64,000 nt of DNA from Arundinibacter roseus (GTDB lineage Bacteria; Bacteroidota; Bacteroidia; Cytophagales; Spirosomataceae). The stretch lies in NCBI RefSeq assembly GCF_004348825.1, contig NZ_SMJU01000001.1, forward strand, positions 62,001 through 126,000. The letters are read 5' to 3'. The notes under the pieces were generated by a model. That model had not been told where the DNA came from. It ran no database searches and worked only from the letters and a program-made list of their open reading frames with translations. Positions 48,280 to 58,417 of the stretch are shown one piece after another. The translations under genes and the position numbers were made by a program. Within the stretch, counting starts at the first letter, position 1; each line of letters starts with the position of its first letter.

Positions 48280-48601
48280 ACGAGATCCTCGGCTACTGAT
48301 CAACGATATGCTTTTGGCCATTTCCAAAATCAAAATCTATACGCAGGGCCTTGATTTTACAGCTTTCATGGCAGATATTCGTACAATTGATGCCGTAGAG
48401 CGGAACTTTGAGATTATCGGCGAAGCAGCAAATCAATTACCAGAAGCTTTTCGAGACGACCATTCAGAAATAGTATAGCATAGTGTGATAAGTTTTCGTA
48501 ACAGGCTCATTCACGGATACTTCGGTGTTGACTATCAGATTCTTTGGTATATTGTCCAAAACGATTTAGCTGAATTGGAAAAACAACTTTTACAGCTTTA
48601 A
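48272..48601 (+). pseudogene. hepT: HepT-like HEPN ribonuclease toxin, inactivated
   Basis: The frame from 48272 encodes a HEPN/DUF86 protein of about 109 residues: SKRDPRLLINDML, IDAVERNFEIIGEAANQLPE, then the catalytic RNRLIHGYFGVDY (R-x4-H). Two lesions are visible. The expected start ATG reads ACG (48272-48274); it overlaps the antitoxin's penultimate Tyr codon, TAC instead of TAT, so the change is silent in the antitoxin. Codon 69 is TAG (48476-48478), where the family normally has Trp (W-H before the R-x4-H motif). The stop lies before the catalytic motif, so no active toxin should be made. The remaining frame is intact, so the decay is probably recent. Confidence 0.85.
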
Positions 48602-48805
48602 TTCCGCCTTTACATACGGTCAATACATTCATTTTGAGGGGAGATAAAACACTTCCTGCGTGGAAAATCCCTAATCCATGAATCCCTTTCCCACTTAATT
48701 TTCAAGTCGCTGTTTCAGCAGCGAAATCCGCACTTTCCTTTTCACAAAAAACTGTCAAAATCTGTAACTTGCCTACGCATCTTAACCTAACCTACCCTTC
48801 TGCGT

Positions 48806-51800
48806 ATGCAACGAATTTTTCTGCCTCTTTTGGCTGTTTTTTTTCTTGTTGGAAATTCTGCCTTTTCACAAAAACGAAAAAAAGCACCTGACACTCCTGC
48901 GCCTTCTGTGGCTGTTGCTTCTGATAGTCTCTATAAAAGTTTGAAATGGCGAAATATCGGCCCGTTCCGTGGAGGACGAAGCGTCGCGGCGGTGGGCGTG
49001 CCCGGCAATCCGCTGCTCTACTACATGGGAACCGTGGGCGGCGGTATCTGGAAAACCGAAGACGCGGGCCTCAGCTGGTCTAACATCACGGATGGATTTC
49101 TGAAAACAAGCTCTGTTGGAGCCATTGCCGTAGCCCCTTCTGACCCCAACGTTTTGTACGTGGGCATGGGCGAACACGCCATTCGGGGCGTGATGACCTC
49201 GCATGGCGACGGTGTGTATAAGTCCACGGATGCGGGCAAAACCTGGAAACACCTGGGCCTTCCGGCTTCCCGGCATATTGCGTCTGTACGCATTCATCCA
49301 CAAAATCCTGACGTGGTGTACGTTGCCGTGCAGGGTGCTGCCCATGCAGCGACCGAAGAACGGGGCGTGTATAAAACCGAAGATGGAGGCAAAACCTGGA
49401 CGAAAATCCTGTATGTGGATACCAACACTGGCTGTGCTGATTTGAGCATGGATGCTACTAATCCACGCATTTTGTACGCAGGCATGTGGGACCACCGCCG
49501 CCTGCCCTGGAAAGTAGTAAGCGGAGGGCCCGGTTCTGGCCTTTATAAATCGACCGATGGAGGCGAATCTTGGACGAAACTCAGCAAAGGTCTGCCTAAG
49601 GAAATGGGTAAAGTCGCTGTGTCGGTCTCGCCCGCAAATCCTCAGCGGGTCTATGCCAATATTGAGGCAGAAGGTGAAAAAGGCGGAGTGTATCGCTCCG
49701 ACGACGGTGGGCAAACCTGGACACAGACCACAAATGCCCGGGTAACGGTAGCACGTGCGTGGTATTACATTGAAATAGAGGCCGACCCAAAAAATCCCGA
49801 TGTGGTATACTGCATCAATGCGCCACTTCTGAAATCCATTGATGGCGGCAAAACATTCGTGACGGTTCGTTCTCCGCACGGCGATAACCACGGGCTGTGG
49901 ATCAATCCGCAGAATCCACAAAATATGATCAATGCCAACGATGGCGGTGCCAACATCAGCTTCAACGGTGGCGCTTCGTGGAGTACACAGGAAAACCAAC
50001 CTACCGCACAGTTTTATCGGGTTATTGCCGATAAGCAGTTTCCATATTGGGTATATGGCGGGCAGCAGGACAACAGCTCCGTGATGATCACGAGCCGCAC
50101 GACCGGGCCCGGAATCGGCTGGCAGGATTTTGCCAGTGGCCCCGGCGGTGAAAGTGCATTTATCGCCTTTGACCCCGAAAATCCTGAACTGATCTATGGT
50201 GGCTCGTATCAGGGCAATATTTCTGTTTTGGATAAAAAAACGGGAGAGCAAAAAGACATTATGGCCTACCCCACCATTGGCCTGGCCGAAGTTCCAAAAT
50301 ACCAGAAATACCGCTTCAACTGGAACGCCCCAATCGTTGCTTCTCCACAAATCCCCTCCGTGATTTATCATGGCGCAAATGTCCTGCTGCGCTCGCGCAA
50401 TCAGGGTCAAAGCTGGGATGTTATCAGCCCGGACCTTACCCGAAACGACACCACCAAACAGGAAGCAGGCGGCGGGCCTTTTACCAACGAAGGTGCGGGC
50501 GGTGAAGTCTACAACACGCTTGCGTACGTGGCCGTATCACCGCACCGCTACGGCGTGATCTGGACCGGCAGCGACTGCGGGCTGGTACACGTAACGCAGG
50601 ACGATGGCGCAAGCTGGCAGCAAGTCACTCCACCCGACCTGGGCGAATGCCTCATCAACAGCATTGAAGTATCGCCTCACAATCCGGCGGCAGCCTATGT
50701 GGTAGCCACCAAGTACCGTTTCAATGATTTTTCTTCCCATATTTTTTATACCAATGATTTTGGAAAAAGCTGGAAGAAAATCGTTCGAGGCATTGCTCCC
50801 GAATCCTACGCACGGGTGGTGCGTGAGGATCCCGTTCGCAAGGATTTACTCTATGCGGGTACAGAAACCGGCCTGTATGTATCGTATGACGGCGGTGAAA
50901 ACTGGACGTCTTTTCAGCTGAATCTGCCCGTGGTGCCCATCAACGATCTTTTTATTCGGGACAATGACCTGTTGGCAGCTACGTCGGGGCGGGCATTCTG
51001 GATTTTGGATGACCTGAGCCCCCTGCAACAGGCAAATACGCCTTTCCAGACTGAGTTAAAAGCCAGGCTGATTACTCCCCGCACCACTATTCGCCTGGAT
51101 GGGCCTTCGATTCCGGAACCGATTCCTGGCTATGGGCAAAACCCAATGGCGGGTGTGCTGATCAGCTATTTCCTGCCCAAAGATCTTGATAGCGCAACCG
51201 TTACGCTTGATGTACTGGATGCCGGAGGGAAGCGTATGCTGCGATCTTTTACCAACCAAAAAGACCTTACCTACCAAAAATATGAAGGAGGCCCGGCCCC
51301 GCAAGCGCTTTTACCCACCAAAAAAGGCATAAACCGCATGGCCTGGAATCTCCGCCGGGAAGCCCTGCCAGGCGTTGATAAAGTGTTTGTCAATGGGGAT
51401 TATCGGGGAAGCCTTGTAGGGCCAGGCACTTATACTTTACGATTGATAGCGGATGGAGATACCTCCACGACCTCTGTGAAAATTTTGCCGGATCCGCGCC
51501 TGAACGCTCTGCCAGCCGACTTTGAAGCGCAACAACTCGTGCTGACTCAGGCCGAAGATGCCGTACGGGAGATGCATCAGGCCGTCAATGCCATGCGACG
51601 GGCCAAAGGACAAATTGAAGCTCTGGAAAAACCCTGGAAGGCAGATTCGACCCAAAAAGAATGGATTGCTTTGGGCAAAGAAGTTGTAGATAAAATTACA
51701 GCCTGGGAAGATCGGCTCATTAGCCCGAAGCAAAAAACATTTCAGGATGTAATCAATTTTCAGAATAGACTCAATGCCGAGCTCCTCGACCTGCGCGACC

Positions 51801-51982
51801 GCGCCGGAACCCACAATCCCGCTCCCACAGCAGGTATAAACGCCCGCCTGAAGGAATTGCTGGATCAATGGCAGGTACACAAAAACGCCATGCAAAAAAT
51901 TGTTCAGGAAGACATTGAGCGTTTCAATGCTTTGTACAAAGCCCGGCAACTTCCAGCAGTAGTTGTAACGGACGAAAAATGA
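48806..51982 (+). CDS. Exported VPS10/sortilin-type beta-propeller protein
   Basis: A 1058-aa secreted protein with a signal peptide ([20 protein letters not shown], then SQ). Residues about 45-760 are BNR/sortilin propeller repeats ([59 protein letters not shown]). These probably form two propellers, as in large VPS10-domain or GH74-like glycosyl-hydrolase-related proteins. The C-terminal 280 residues have a beta domain and a helical segment (about 920-1050). No catalytic pair for GH74 could be assigned, so it may be a binding or peptidase-like protein of the same fold. It is monocistronic. Confidence 0.88.
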   Translation: MQRIFLPLLAVFFLVGNSAFSQKRKKAPDTPAPSVAVASDSLYKSLKWRNIGPFRGGRSVAAVGVPGNPLLYYMGTVGGGIWKTEDAGLSWSNITDGFLKTSSVGAIAVAPSDPNVLYVGMGEHAIRGVMTSHGDGVYKSTDAGKTWKHLGLPASRHIASVRIHPQNPDVVYVAVQGAAHAATEERGVYKTEDGGKTWTKILYVDTNTGCADLSMDATNPRILYAGMWDHRRLPWKVVSGGPGSGLYKSTDGGESWTKLSKGLPKEMGKVAVSVSPANPQRVYANIEAEGEKGGVYRSDDGGQTWTQTTNARVTVARAWYYIEIEADPKNPDVVYCINAPLLKSIDGGKTFVTVRSPHGDNHGLWINPQNPQNMINANDGGANISFNGGASWSTQENQPTAQFYRVIADKQFPYWVYGGQQDNSSVMITSRTTGPGIGWQDFASGPGGESAFIAFDPENPELIYGGSYQGNISVLDKKTGEQKDIMAYPTIGLAEVPKYQKYRFNWNAPIVASPQIPSVIYHGANVLLRSRNQGQSWDVISPDLTRNDTTKQEAGGGPFTNEGAGGEVYNTLAYVAVSPHRYGVIWTGSDCGLVHVTQDDGASWQQVTPPDLGECLINSIEVSPHNPAAAYVVATKYRFNDFSSHIFYTNDFGKSWKKIVRGIAPESYARVVREDPVRKDLLYAGTETGLYVSYDGGENWTSFQLNLPVVPINDLFIRDNDLLAATSGRAFWILDDLSPLQQANTPFQTELKARLITPRTTIRLDGPSIPEPIPGYGQNPMAGVLISYFLPKDLDSATVTLDVLDAGGKRMLRSFTNQKDLTYQKYEGGPAPQALLPTKKGINRMAWNLRREALPGVDKVFVNGDYRGSLVGPGTYTLRLIADGDTSTTSVKILPDPRLNALPADFEAQQLVLTQAEDAVREMHQAVNAMRRAKGQIEALEKPWKADSTQKEWIALGKEVVDKITAWEDRLISPKQKTFQDVINFQNRLNAELLDLRDRAGTHNPAPTAGINARLKELLDQWQVHKNAMQKIVQEDIERFNALYKARQLPAVVVTDEK

Positions 51983-51994
51983 GGTAATCTGTAT

Positions 51995-52002
51995 TATCTT
52001 TG
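51995..52002 (+). promoter_or_regulatory. -7 promoter element upstream of the PAS kinase gene
   Basis: TATCTTTG, exact consensus, 12 bp after the propeller-gene stop and about 128 nt before the kinase ATG. The predicted transcript begins directly at a 14-bp dyad. Confidence 0.5.
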
Positions 52003-52008
52003 ACATGA

Positions 52009-52054
52009 AATGGTTAATAATCGACAGGCTAAGGCTTTTTGATTATTAACCATT
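52009..52054 (+). other. 14-bp perfect inverted repeat at the 5' end of the PAS kinase transcript
   Basis: Arms AATGGTTAATAATC (52009-52022) and GATTATTAACCATT (52041-52054) enclose an 18-nt loop. No T-run follows, so it is not a normal terminator for the upstream gene. It may be a 5'-end hairpin or a regulator binding site. Confidence 0.5.
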
Positions 52055-52130
52055 GTAGAAAATGTGTTACTTTAATGAAATATATGTAGCACATTGCCCG
52101 TACAGTTAAATAGAATCCTCCCAATTTTCT

Positions 52131-54416
52131 ATGAAGGACATTTTTGAGTTCTTTTATACCCATTCAACAGAAGGTCTGATTATTACGGATGCCGAGTTCA
52201 GGATTTTAGGAATAAATCCGGCAGCGGAAGACGTTTTTCAAATAGCCGGATCAACCTGCATTGGTAGCTCCCTTGTTCAGACCATTCCCTTTCAATGTAT
52301 TGATTTAACTTTTGAAAATATTTTTGAAACCCTAACGCTCGAAGGTTCGTGGAAGGGACGGGTAAGTCATCATTTGCCGAATCAAACCATTCAGTTACTT
52401 TCCTGTAATTTTTATCAGCTCAGGCAAGAGCTTTCTGAACAGACTCACTATGCGTTTCTTTTTGATCTGATTTCGGATTCAAAGCTTTTATCAGCCTCGC
52501 TGCTTCTACAACAGGAGCAGTACGCCTCTTTCCTGAAATCATTATCCGAAGGTATCACCGTTCAGACAGAAACCTCAGATATTATTTTGTGCAATCCGGC
52601 AGCTGAGCGTATCCTGGGGCTAACGCGCGATCAAATGCTTGGGCGCTCTTCGGTCGATCCACGCTGGCGCTGTATTCATGAAGACGGAAGCCCTTTTCCC
52701 GGCGAAACGCACCCGTCTATGGTTAGCCTTGGCACGGGACTTCCGCAGCGAAATGTAGTGATGGGTGTGTACAAGCCCGATGGTGATCTTACCTGGATTA
52801 GCATTAATTCTGAGCCTATTTTTGATAATAATTCAGCGATTCCAACGGCCGTCATTACGTCTTTTAATGACATTACGGAGCTGAAAAGTATTGAGCAATC
52901 GCTCAAAAAAACGGAAGAACGCTGGAATTTCGCCCTCGAAGGCTCCGGCCTGGGTGTGTGGGACTGGAATATCGCCAAACAGGAAATTTACTTTTCGCCT
53001 CACTGTCGGCGCATCCTCGGGTTTGAGCACTACGAATTACCCGATGATATTGATACATGGCGAAGTCGTGTCCATCCGGATGACCTCCCGGTCGTAAAAG
53101 CACAACTGATTCAATATCTGAAAGGACAGCAGGAAAGATTTGAAGTTGAATACCGGGTTCGGAAAAAAGATGAAAGCTATACCTGGGTTCTGGATCGCGG
53201 CATGGTCGTCGATATTGATTCCAATGGCATGGCACGGCGTATGATTGGGACGCATGCAGATCAGCAGCAACGCAAACAGATGGAAGAAGCCGAGCGGCAG
53301 ATTTCGCAGCGCTTTAAGGCCGTATTTAATTCCATGTACCAGTTTATCGGCATCATGACTCCCGACGGCTTACTGGTCGATGTCAATGAAGCCGCCCTTG
53401 CTTTTGCGGGGATTACAATGCAGGATGTGGTCGGCAAACCGTTGTGGGAAGCTCCGTGGGTGTCGTATTCGGAAACCATTCAAACGCAGATTCGGCAGGA
53501 TATCGCCCGGGCTGCCAAGGGTGAGTTCATACGCCATGAACTGGAAATTGCCGGGAAACAGAATGACAGTACGATTATTGACTTTTCGCTAAAACCCGTC
53601 CGGGACGAAAACGGAATTGTTACGCTTATTATTCCCGAAGGTCGAGACATTGGAGCGCTTAAACACACCGAGAAACTGTTGCAGGAAGCCAACGAAGCAT
53701 TGGCCAAACGCGCCGAAGATCTAAGTGTTTCCAATGCCGAACTGGAACGCTTTGCCTATGTCGCCTCTCACGATTTGCAGGAACCGCTCCGCACGGTAAC
53801 CATGTTTCTGGAACTGCTCGATGCCCGCTATGGCGCTCAACTTGACACGACGGGCCGCACCTATATTGCCACGGTTACGCGCGCGGCCAACCGCATGAAA
53901 ACCCTGATTCAGGATTTGCTGCAATATGCCCGCATCGGCAACGACAATTTTACGCTTAAATCCGTTGATAGTCAGGCGTTGGTAACGGCCGTAATTGAAT
54001 CCTTCGGACAGACCATTCAGGAGACCGGAGCAAAGATTATTGTTCGTGATTTGCCACGATTACATGCCTCTGAGACAATGCTCTACATGGTTTTTCACAA
54101 CCTTGTGGGCAATGCACTCAAATATAAACAAGGTGCAGAGCCCATCATCGAGATTGGCTACCGCCTGGAAGATGCTCATTACGAGTTTTTTATCAAGGAC
54201 AATGGCATCGGGATTCATAGCAATTACTTCGATAAAATATTCATTATTTTTCAACGTCTTCATAAAAAAGAAGAGTATTCAGGTACTGGACTGGGGTTGG
54301 CTCTTTGCAAGAAAATTGTAGAGCGTCATCGGGGTACGATTCGGGTAGAGTCTGCGCCAGGGCAAGGAAGTACCTTCTATTTTACAATTCATAAAAAAAT
54401 CAAACGGCTGCATTGA
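52131..54416 (+). CDS. Soluble multi-PAS sensor histidine kinase
   Basis: A 761-aa kinase without a transmembrane segment. Four PAS/PAC-like domains lie at about residues 5-115, 128-255, 265-385 (WDWNIAKQEIYFSPHCRRIL, PAS_3 type) and 390-510. HisKA follows with phospho-acceptor His547 in YVASHDLQEPLRTV, then the ATPase domain (N-box VFHNLVGNALKYK, DNGIGI, GTGLGLALCKKIV). This phytochrome-like kinase arrangement is common in Cytophagales. It has no adjacent response regulator (the next gene is a thioredoxin-like protein), so it is an orphan. The PAS domains may sense small ligands, redox state or light; the cofactor is not evident. Confidence 0.92.
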   Translation: MKDIFEFFYTHSTEGLIITDAEFRILGINPAAEDVFQIAGSTCIGSSLVQTIPFQCIDLTFENIFETLTLEGSWKGRVSHHLPNQTIQLLSCNFYQLRQELSEQTHYAFLFDLISDSKLLSASLLLQQEQYASFLKSLSEGITVQTETSDIILCNPAAERILGLTRDQMLGRSSVDPRWRCIHEDGSPFPGETHPSMVSLGTGLPQRNVVMGVYKPDGDLTWISINSEPIFDNNSAIPTAVITSFNDITELKSIEQSLKKTEERWNFALEGSGLGVWDWNIAKQEIYFSPHCRRILGFEHYELPDDIDTWRSRVHPDDLPVVKAQLIQYLKGQQERFEVEYRVRKKDESYTWVLDRGMVVDIDSNGMARRMIGTHADQQQRKQMEEAERQISQRFKAVFNSMYQFIGIMTPDGLLVDVNEAALAFAGITMQDVVGKPLWEAPWVSYSETIQTQIRQDIARAAKGEFIRHELEIAGKQNDSTIIDFSLKPVRDENGIVTLIIPEGRDIGALKHTEKLLQEANEALAKRAEDLSVSNAELERFAYVASHDLQEPLRTVTMFLELLDARYGAQLDTTGRTYIATVTRAANRMKTLIQDLLQYARIGNDNFTLKSVDSQALVTAVIESFGQTIQETGAKIIVRDLPRLHASETMLYMVFHNLVGNALKYKQGAEPIIEIGYRLEDAHYEFFIKDNGIGIHSNYFDKIFIIFQRLHKKEEYSGTGLGLALCKKIVERHRGTIRVESAPGQGSTFYFTIHKKIKRLH

Positions 54417-54486
54417 TCATGTCTGCGGCACGAAATTTGATCATAGACTGTTAGCAATTAAAATTTATTTTCTAAAAAACTCTTGT

Positions 54487-55053
54487 ATGGTACGCTTACT
54501 CACCGGTGCTGTTCTTGCCATTGTTCTGATCGCCCTATTCATGGCGTTGCGCGCCGAAACCGTAACAGAGCGTCCCAAACCACCCAAGCTCGAATGGCTG
54601 ACCGTTGAGCAGGCCTATGCTCTTTCACAAACTCAGCCACGCAAACTGCTGATTGACGTCTATACCGATTGGTGCGGATGGTGTAAAGTGATGGACCGCG
54701 AAACTTATACCGACCCGCGGGTGATTGAGTACATCAATAAGAATTATTATCCGGTTAAATTCAATGCTGAGCAACGGGAGGACGTGGAGTTTGGCGGACA
54801 AAAATTTGTGTTCGTTGCGCAGGGGAACAGCGGCGTTCATCAGTTTGCGGCAAGTCTGTTACAAAACAAACTGAGCTATCCGTCTACGGTTTTTCTGGAC
54901 GAAAATCTGCACATGATTCAGCCGTTGCCCGGCTATTTCAAGGCTCGTGAATTTCACGAGATCATTACTTTTTTTGGGGGAGATTTTTATAAAAATGTTC
55001 CTTTTGAAAAGTTTAAGGCCGAAACCTACCCCCAACAATTTGCAGGAGAATAA
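54487..55053 (+). CDS. Membrane-anchored thioredoxin-fold protein
   Basis: A 188-aa protein with an N-terminal signal anchor (about 4-22) and a thioredoxin domain with the redox pair Cys63-Cys66 in DVYTDWCGWCKVMDRETY. YPVKFNAEQ and SYPSTVFLDENLHM (cis-Pro loop) follow. This matches the DUF255/SoxW-like subgroup with a CGWC active site. It should act in the periplasm as a disulfide reductase or a chaperone of thiol proteins. It lies between two sensor kinase genes on the same strand, with about 70-80 bp on each side. Confidence 0.88.
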   Translation: MVRLLTGAVLAIVLIALFMALRAETVTERPKPPKLEWLTVEQAYALSQTQPRKLLIDVYTDWCGWCKVMDRETYTDPRVIEYINKNYYPVKFNAEQREDVEFGGQKFVFVAQGNSGVHQFAASLLQNKLSYPSTVFLDENLHMIQPLPGYFKAREFHEIITFFGGDFYKNVPFEKFKAETYPQQFAGE

Positions 55054-55131
55054 TTTAGCGAGCATCTTTACTATATCAACCTCCCCTGCTTAGGCGGAGT
55101 TGTTATACCTTTTGCTCGACGTAAACTTCTC

Positions 55132-56928
55132 ATGAATAAAATTCTTTTTCTGGCAGGAATCCTCTACCTGTGTACCGCCCTGTTCTGCTTCTCAGCAGCG
55201 CAGGTTCCTGACTCTTTGCAGCGTATTCCCGACGATTCGGTGCGGGCGCTCGCCATCGGAAAACTGGCAGCCAATACAGCTTTCAATCATAAAGATTTTT
55301 CCAAAGCATCTCAACTGCTGCGCTCCGCTCTGACCCTGAATAAAAAGCTGGGATCAGCCTATATTGACGCCAAACTTTGGCGTGAAAGCGGGATTATTGA
55401 ACAAGCCCGCGAAAATGGTACCGGCGCTGTTGCGGCTTATCAAAAAGCATTTGAAGGATTCAAAAAACTAAATAATCCGGAAATGCAGGTAGATGCCCTG
55501 CTGCGTATGGAGCAGATTTATTTTGACCAAAACGAACTGGAATCGGCCCGAAAATATACCATGCAGGCGCTCAAAATCCTGGAAGCTACGCCTGGCTTGT
55601 CCGACGAACTATACGGTAATGTGTATAATGAACTTTCCAATATCAATGGAAAAGGAGGAAATCAGCCGCAGGCCTTTCACTTCATAGAAAAGGCCCGGCA
55701 GGCTTATCTGAAAACTGGTAATGAAGAGTCGGTTCAGACGGCTAATTTTAACTCAGCCATCATTCTGCGTAAAATGGGCCGCTACGACGAATCTTTGGCA
55801 CGACTCCATGAGGTGCAGGAATTTGCGTTGCGTACCAACAACAATTACTTTCTGCTTTTTGTACGGATGCATCTTCCCAAAACCTTAAAAGACAAAGGCA
55901 ACTATGCCGAAGCCTTGCAACAAAACGACGAAGCACTCCGCATGGTGACGACGGACGCTTCGCTCAAACAGTTTAGTTTTCTGGAAACAATTTATACAAA
56001 CTACCACGAAATCTACGCCAAACAAAACGACTACAAAAAAGCCTACGATTTTTACAAACTCGCCATTCAAAATCGGGATAGCGTCATTGACCTGGAAAAA
56101 AAACGGGAAGTGGCCCGGCTTGAAACACAATTTGAAACCCGCCAAAAAGAAGAGAAGATTCAGGAGCTAGGCACCGACAATGAAGCCAAACAGCAGCAGT
56201 TGGGGCTTTTGCTGGCCTCTCTGACAGGTGTGCTTGCGTTACTTGGATTACTTTTCTGGCAGTTTGTGCGGCTGCGCCGGAGCAAAGCAAAAATCACGCA
56301 GCAATCAGAACAGCTGAAATTGCTGATGAAAGAACTTCACCACCGCGTCAAAAATAACCTGGCGATTGTGTCGAGTTTATTAAAATTACAGTCCAACCGC
56401 ATGGAAGAAGAGTCGGCGGCGCGGGCCGTTCGGGAGGGTCAGCAGCGGGTAGAAGCCATGTCGCTTATTCATCAGCGGCTGTACCAAACCGATTTGCTTA
56501 CAACTATTAATATGCGCGACTATTGTATTGATCTGATCGAAAACCTAATGCTGGCCTATGGCTATTCGCGAAATAATTTTGATTTGAGACTCAGCATTGA
56601 GGAAAAAGAACTCGACGTTGATTTGGCCATTCCGGTGGGACTAATTCTCAATGAATTGCTTACCAATGCATTCAAATATGCCTACAAAGACGTGCAGGTG
56701 CCCATGCTTTCTATTTCTCTCACCCGCCAAAATGGCCTGACGCTCGAAATTGAAGACAACGGTCCGGGTATTAACGAAGCACAGTGGATGCAAAACACAG
56801 GCTCTTTTGGCAAACGGCTGATCAAAAACCTCAGCGAGCAAACCGGAGGAGAATACCAAATCGGCAATAAAAATGGCACCTATTACAAGCTCCACATTAC
56901 CGAACAAGTTTTACGTAAAGCGGCCTGA
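55132..56928 (+). CDS. TPR sensor histidine kinase with HisKA_2 domain
   Basis: A 598-aa kinase. Signal peptide (MNKILFLAGILYLCTALFCF), then a periplasmic tetratricopeptide region (about 45-330) that can bind a peptide or protein signal. A coiled coil and a transmembrane helix (about 357-377, LGLLLASLTGVLALLGLLFW) lead to the cytoplasmic HisKA_2 domain (LHHRVKNNLAIVSSLLKLQS, phospho-acceptor probably His404) and a short ATPase domain (LNELLTNAFKYA, DNGPGINE). The partner regulator gene starts 3 bp downstream. Confidence 0.92.
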   Translation: MNKILFLAGILYLCTALFCFSAAQVPDSLQRIPDDSVRALAIGKLAANTAFNHKDFSKASQLLRSALTLNKKLGSAYIDAKLWRESGIIEQARENGTGAVAAYQKAFEGFKKLNNPEMQVDALLRMEQIYFDQNELESARKYTMQALKILEATPGLSDELYGNVYNELSNINGKGGNQPQAFHFIEKARQAYLKTGNEESVQTANFNSAIILRKMGRYDESLARLHEVQEFALRTNNNYFLLFVRMHLPKTLKDKGNYAEALQQNDEALRMVTTDASLKQFSFLETIYTNYHEIYAKQNDYKKAYDFYKLAIQNRDSVIDLEKKREVARLETQFETRQKEEKIQELGTDNEAKQQQLGLLLASLTGVLALLGLLFWQFVRLRRSKAKITQQSEQLKLLMKELHHRVKNNLAIVSSLLKLQSNRMEEESAARAVREGQQRVEAMSLIHQRLYQTDLLTTINMRDYCIDLIENLMLAYGYSRNNFDLRLSIEEKELDVDLAIPVGLILNELLTNAFKYAYKDVQVPMLSISLTRQNGLTLEIEDNGPGINEAQWMQNTGSFGKRLIKNLSEQTGGEYQIGNKNGTYYKLHITEQVLRKAA

Positions 56929-56931
56929 CCT

Positions 56932-57732
56932 ATGATGATGAACCCCGCACCTATCCGAATTTTACTCGTAGAAGATGAGGCAATTTTGGCCATGGAACTC
57001 AGCGAAACCCTGGAAATGGAGGGCTACACCATTGCGGGCACAGCCAACAACGGGCAGCAGGCGCTCACCATTTTTCAGCGAGAGTCGGTGGATTTGCTGA
57101 TTTGTGACATCAATATTAAAGGAGACTGGGACGGCATCGAAACCGTGCGCAGGATTATTGCCATTCGGGCAATTCCGGTCATTTATCTCACTGCCTTATC
57201 CGATCAGGATACCATTGAGCGAGCCAAAAGAACCTACCCGGCGGCGTATATTCCCAAACCTTACAACCTCAATAGCCTGCGTCTTTCTATCGAAATGGCG
57301 ATCAATAATTTTGCCCTGCGCAATAGCCCTGCGCAACTCATGACAATTCCGGCGGACGCTCCCCCGGACCGAGTAACCGAAAACCGCGAAGGCCCCACAC
57401 GGGATTCAATCCTGTTGGTTGATGATTATATTTTTGTAAAAAACAACTACCGATTTGTCAAGATTATTCTACGGGACATTCTGTACATGGAAGCTGACAA
57501 TAACTATACGGTCATACAGACCAATCATCAAAAACTCGCCATCCGGCAGTCGCTGAGCGCAATTTTAGATCGGTTAAATATGCCACGCCTGATCCGGACG
57601 CATCGCTCGTTTGCGGTCAACCTCGACCGGGTGGAGTCGTTTAATGACTATGAAATCAAGGTTGGAGATCATGAGATTCCTTTGGGTCGAAATTACAAAG
57701 ATGAATTTCTTCGGCAGTTCGATTTTCGTTAA
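56932..57732 (+). CDS. LytTR-family response regulator
   Basis: A 266-aa regulator. The receiver domain (about 8-125) has VEDE, phospho-acceptor Asp59 in LLICDINIKGDWDGIE, and the KPYN switch. The NIKGDWDGIE segment is typical of receivers paired with HisKA_2 kinases. The LytTR DNA-binding domain (about 163-262) has MEADNNYTVIQT, LIRTHRSFAVNLDRVESF and IPLGRNYKDEF. It is separated from the TPR kinase gene by 3 bp, so the two form one two-component unit. Confidence 0.94.
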   Translation: MMMNPAPIRILLVEDEAILAMELSETLEMEGYTIAGTANNGQQALTIFQRESVDLLICDINIKGDWDGIETVRRIIAIRAIPVIYLTALSDQDTIERAKRTYPAAYIPKPYNLNSLRLSIEMAINNFALRNSPAQLMTIPADAPPDRVTENREGPTRDSILLVDDYIFVKNNYRFVKIILRDILYMEADNNYTVIQTNHQKLAIRQSLSAILDRLNMPRLIRTHRSFAVNLDRVESFNDYEIKVGDHEIPLGRNYKDEFLRQFDFR

Positions 57733-57857
57733 GATTTCGTCCGATACGTGCCGTTTTCTGCCATTGACATACATGGTTAACTCTTTCGCTACTATTTGTC
57801 ACTTGCGAACACTATTCTTTTTGTATATTAATCCCCAAAACATGTAGTATAAAAAGG

Positions 57858-58331
57858 ATGACTTATCCCTTGCCTAGCTTTCTCAATTCCAGCGATGAAA
57901 CCATCGAACTTGTGGAAACTACCCAAAATCAAGGTGGGCAATTTACCACTTTGCGTCGGGTGGTGCGGCCCGCACTCGTACTTCCTCAGCCGTACCTTCA
58001 CGCGCACTGTGACGAAATAATCGATGTTTTGTATGGTACACTTTCGTATACGCTCGGAGGTGAAACAGGACAGATTCGGGCCGGAGGAAGGATCATATTT
58101 CCCGGCGGGCTGCCGCATGCGCACGGCAACCTGAGTTTTTCGGAGGAGTTGATTTATTTCCAGATGTTTGCCCCTTGCCGGTCAGCAGATATGCCAATGC
58201 CGGAAATGCTGACCGTCATGGATTCGGGGAAAAATACGGGCAAAGGATTTTCTGTTGGTATTCAAAAAACAATCATTTTCTTCTTTGCCCGTCTCAGTCA
58301 GCAGCTTTGTGGTCGCGCACCTGCTAAGTAA
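57858..58331 (+). CDS. Cupin-domain protein
   Basis: A 157-aa small beta-barrel protein. The cupin metal motif is spread over YLHAHCDEIIDVLYGTLSYT (two His and Glu) and the second motif GGRIIFPGGLPHAHGN (His). Proteins of this size act as isomerases, dioxygenases or sensors; the reaction is open. The C-terminus (KTIIFFFARLSQQLCGR) is hydrophobic and could be a membrane or dimer contact. The start ATG at 57858 lies 125 bp after the LytTR regulator stop. Convergent with prfA. Confidence 0.78.
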   Translation: MTYPLPSFLNSSDETIELVETTQNQGGQFTTLRRVVRPALVLPQPYLHAHCDEIIDVLYGTLSYTLGGETGQIRAGGRIIFPGGLPHAHGNLSFSEELIYFQMFAPCRSADMPMPEMLTVMDSGKNTGKGFSVGIQKTIIFFFARLSQQLCGRAPAK

Positions 58332-58417
58332 TTTATGCACCTGCCAGAAGACACAAGTACCTGATCTGCAACAACTAAAACTAACTGACTGCAAATAATC
58401 CAGTTGCAGGAAACTCG

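Noticed and set aside
48866-50410. A 514-codon antisense frame inside the sortilin-like propeller gene
   Set aside because: It mirrors the repetitive coding strand, has no domain and no promoter, and codon use fits the plus-strand gene.
58366-58409. 7-bp inverted repeat CTGCAAC/GTTGCAG between the cupin and prfA genes
   Set aside because: Short stem with a 30-nt loop and no T-tract on either strand; not convincing as a terminator.
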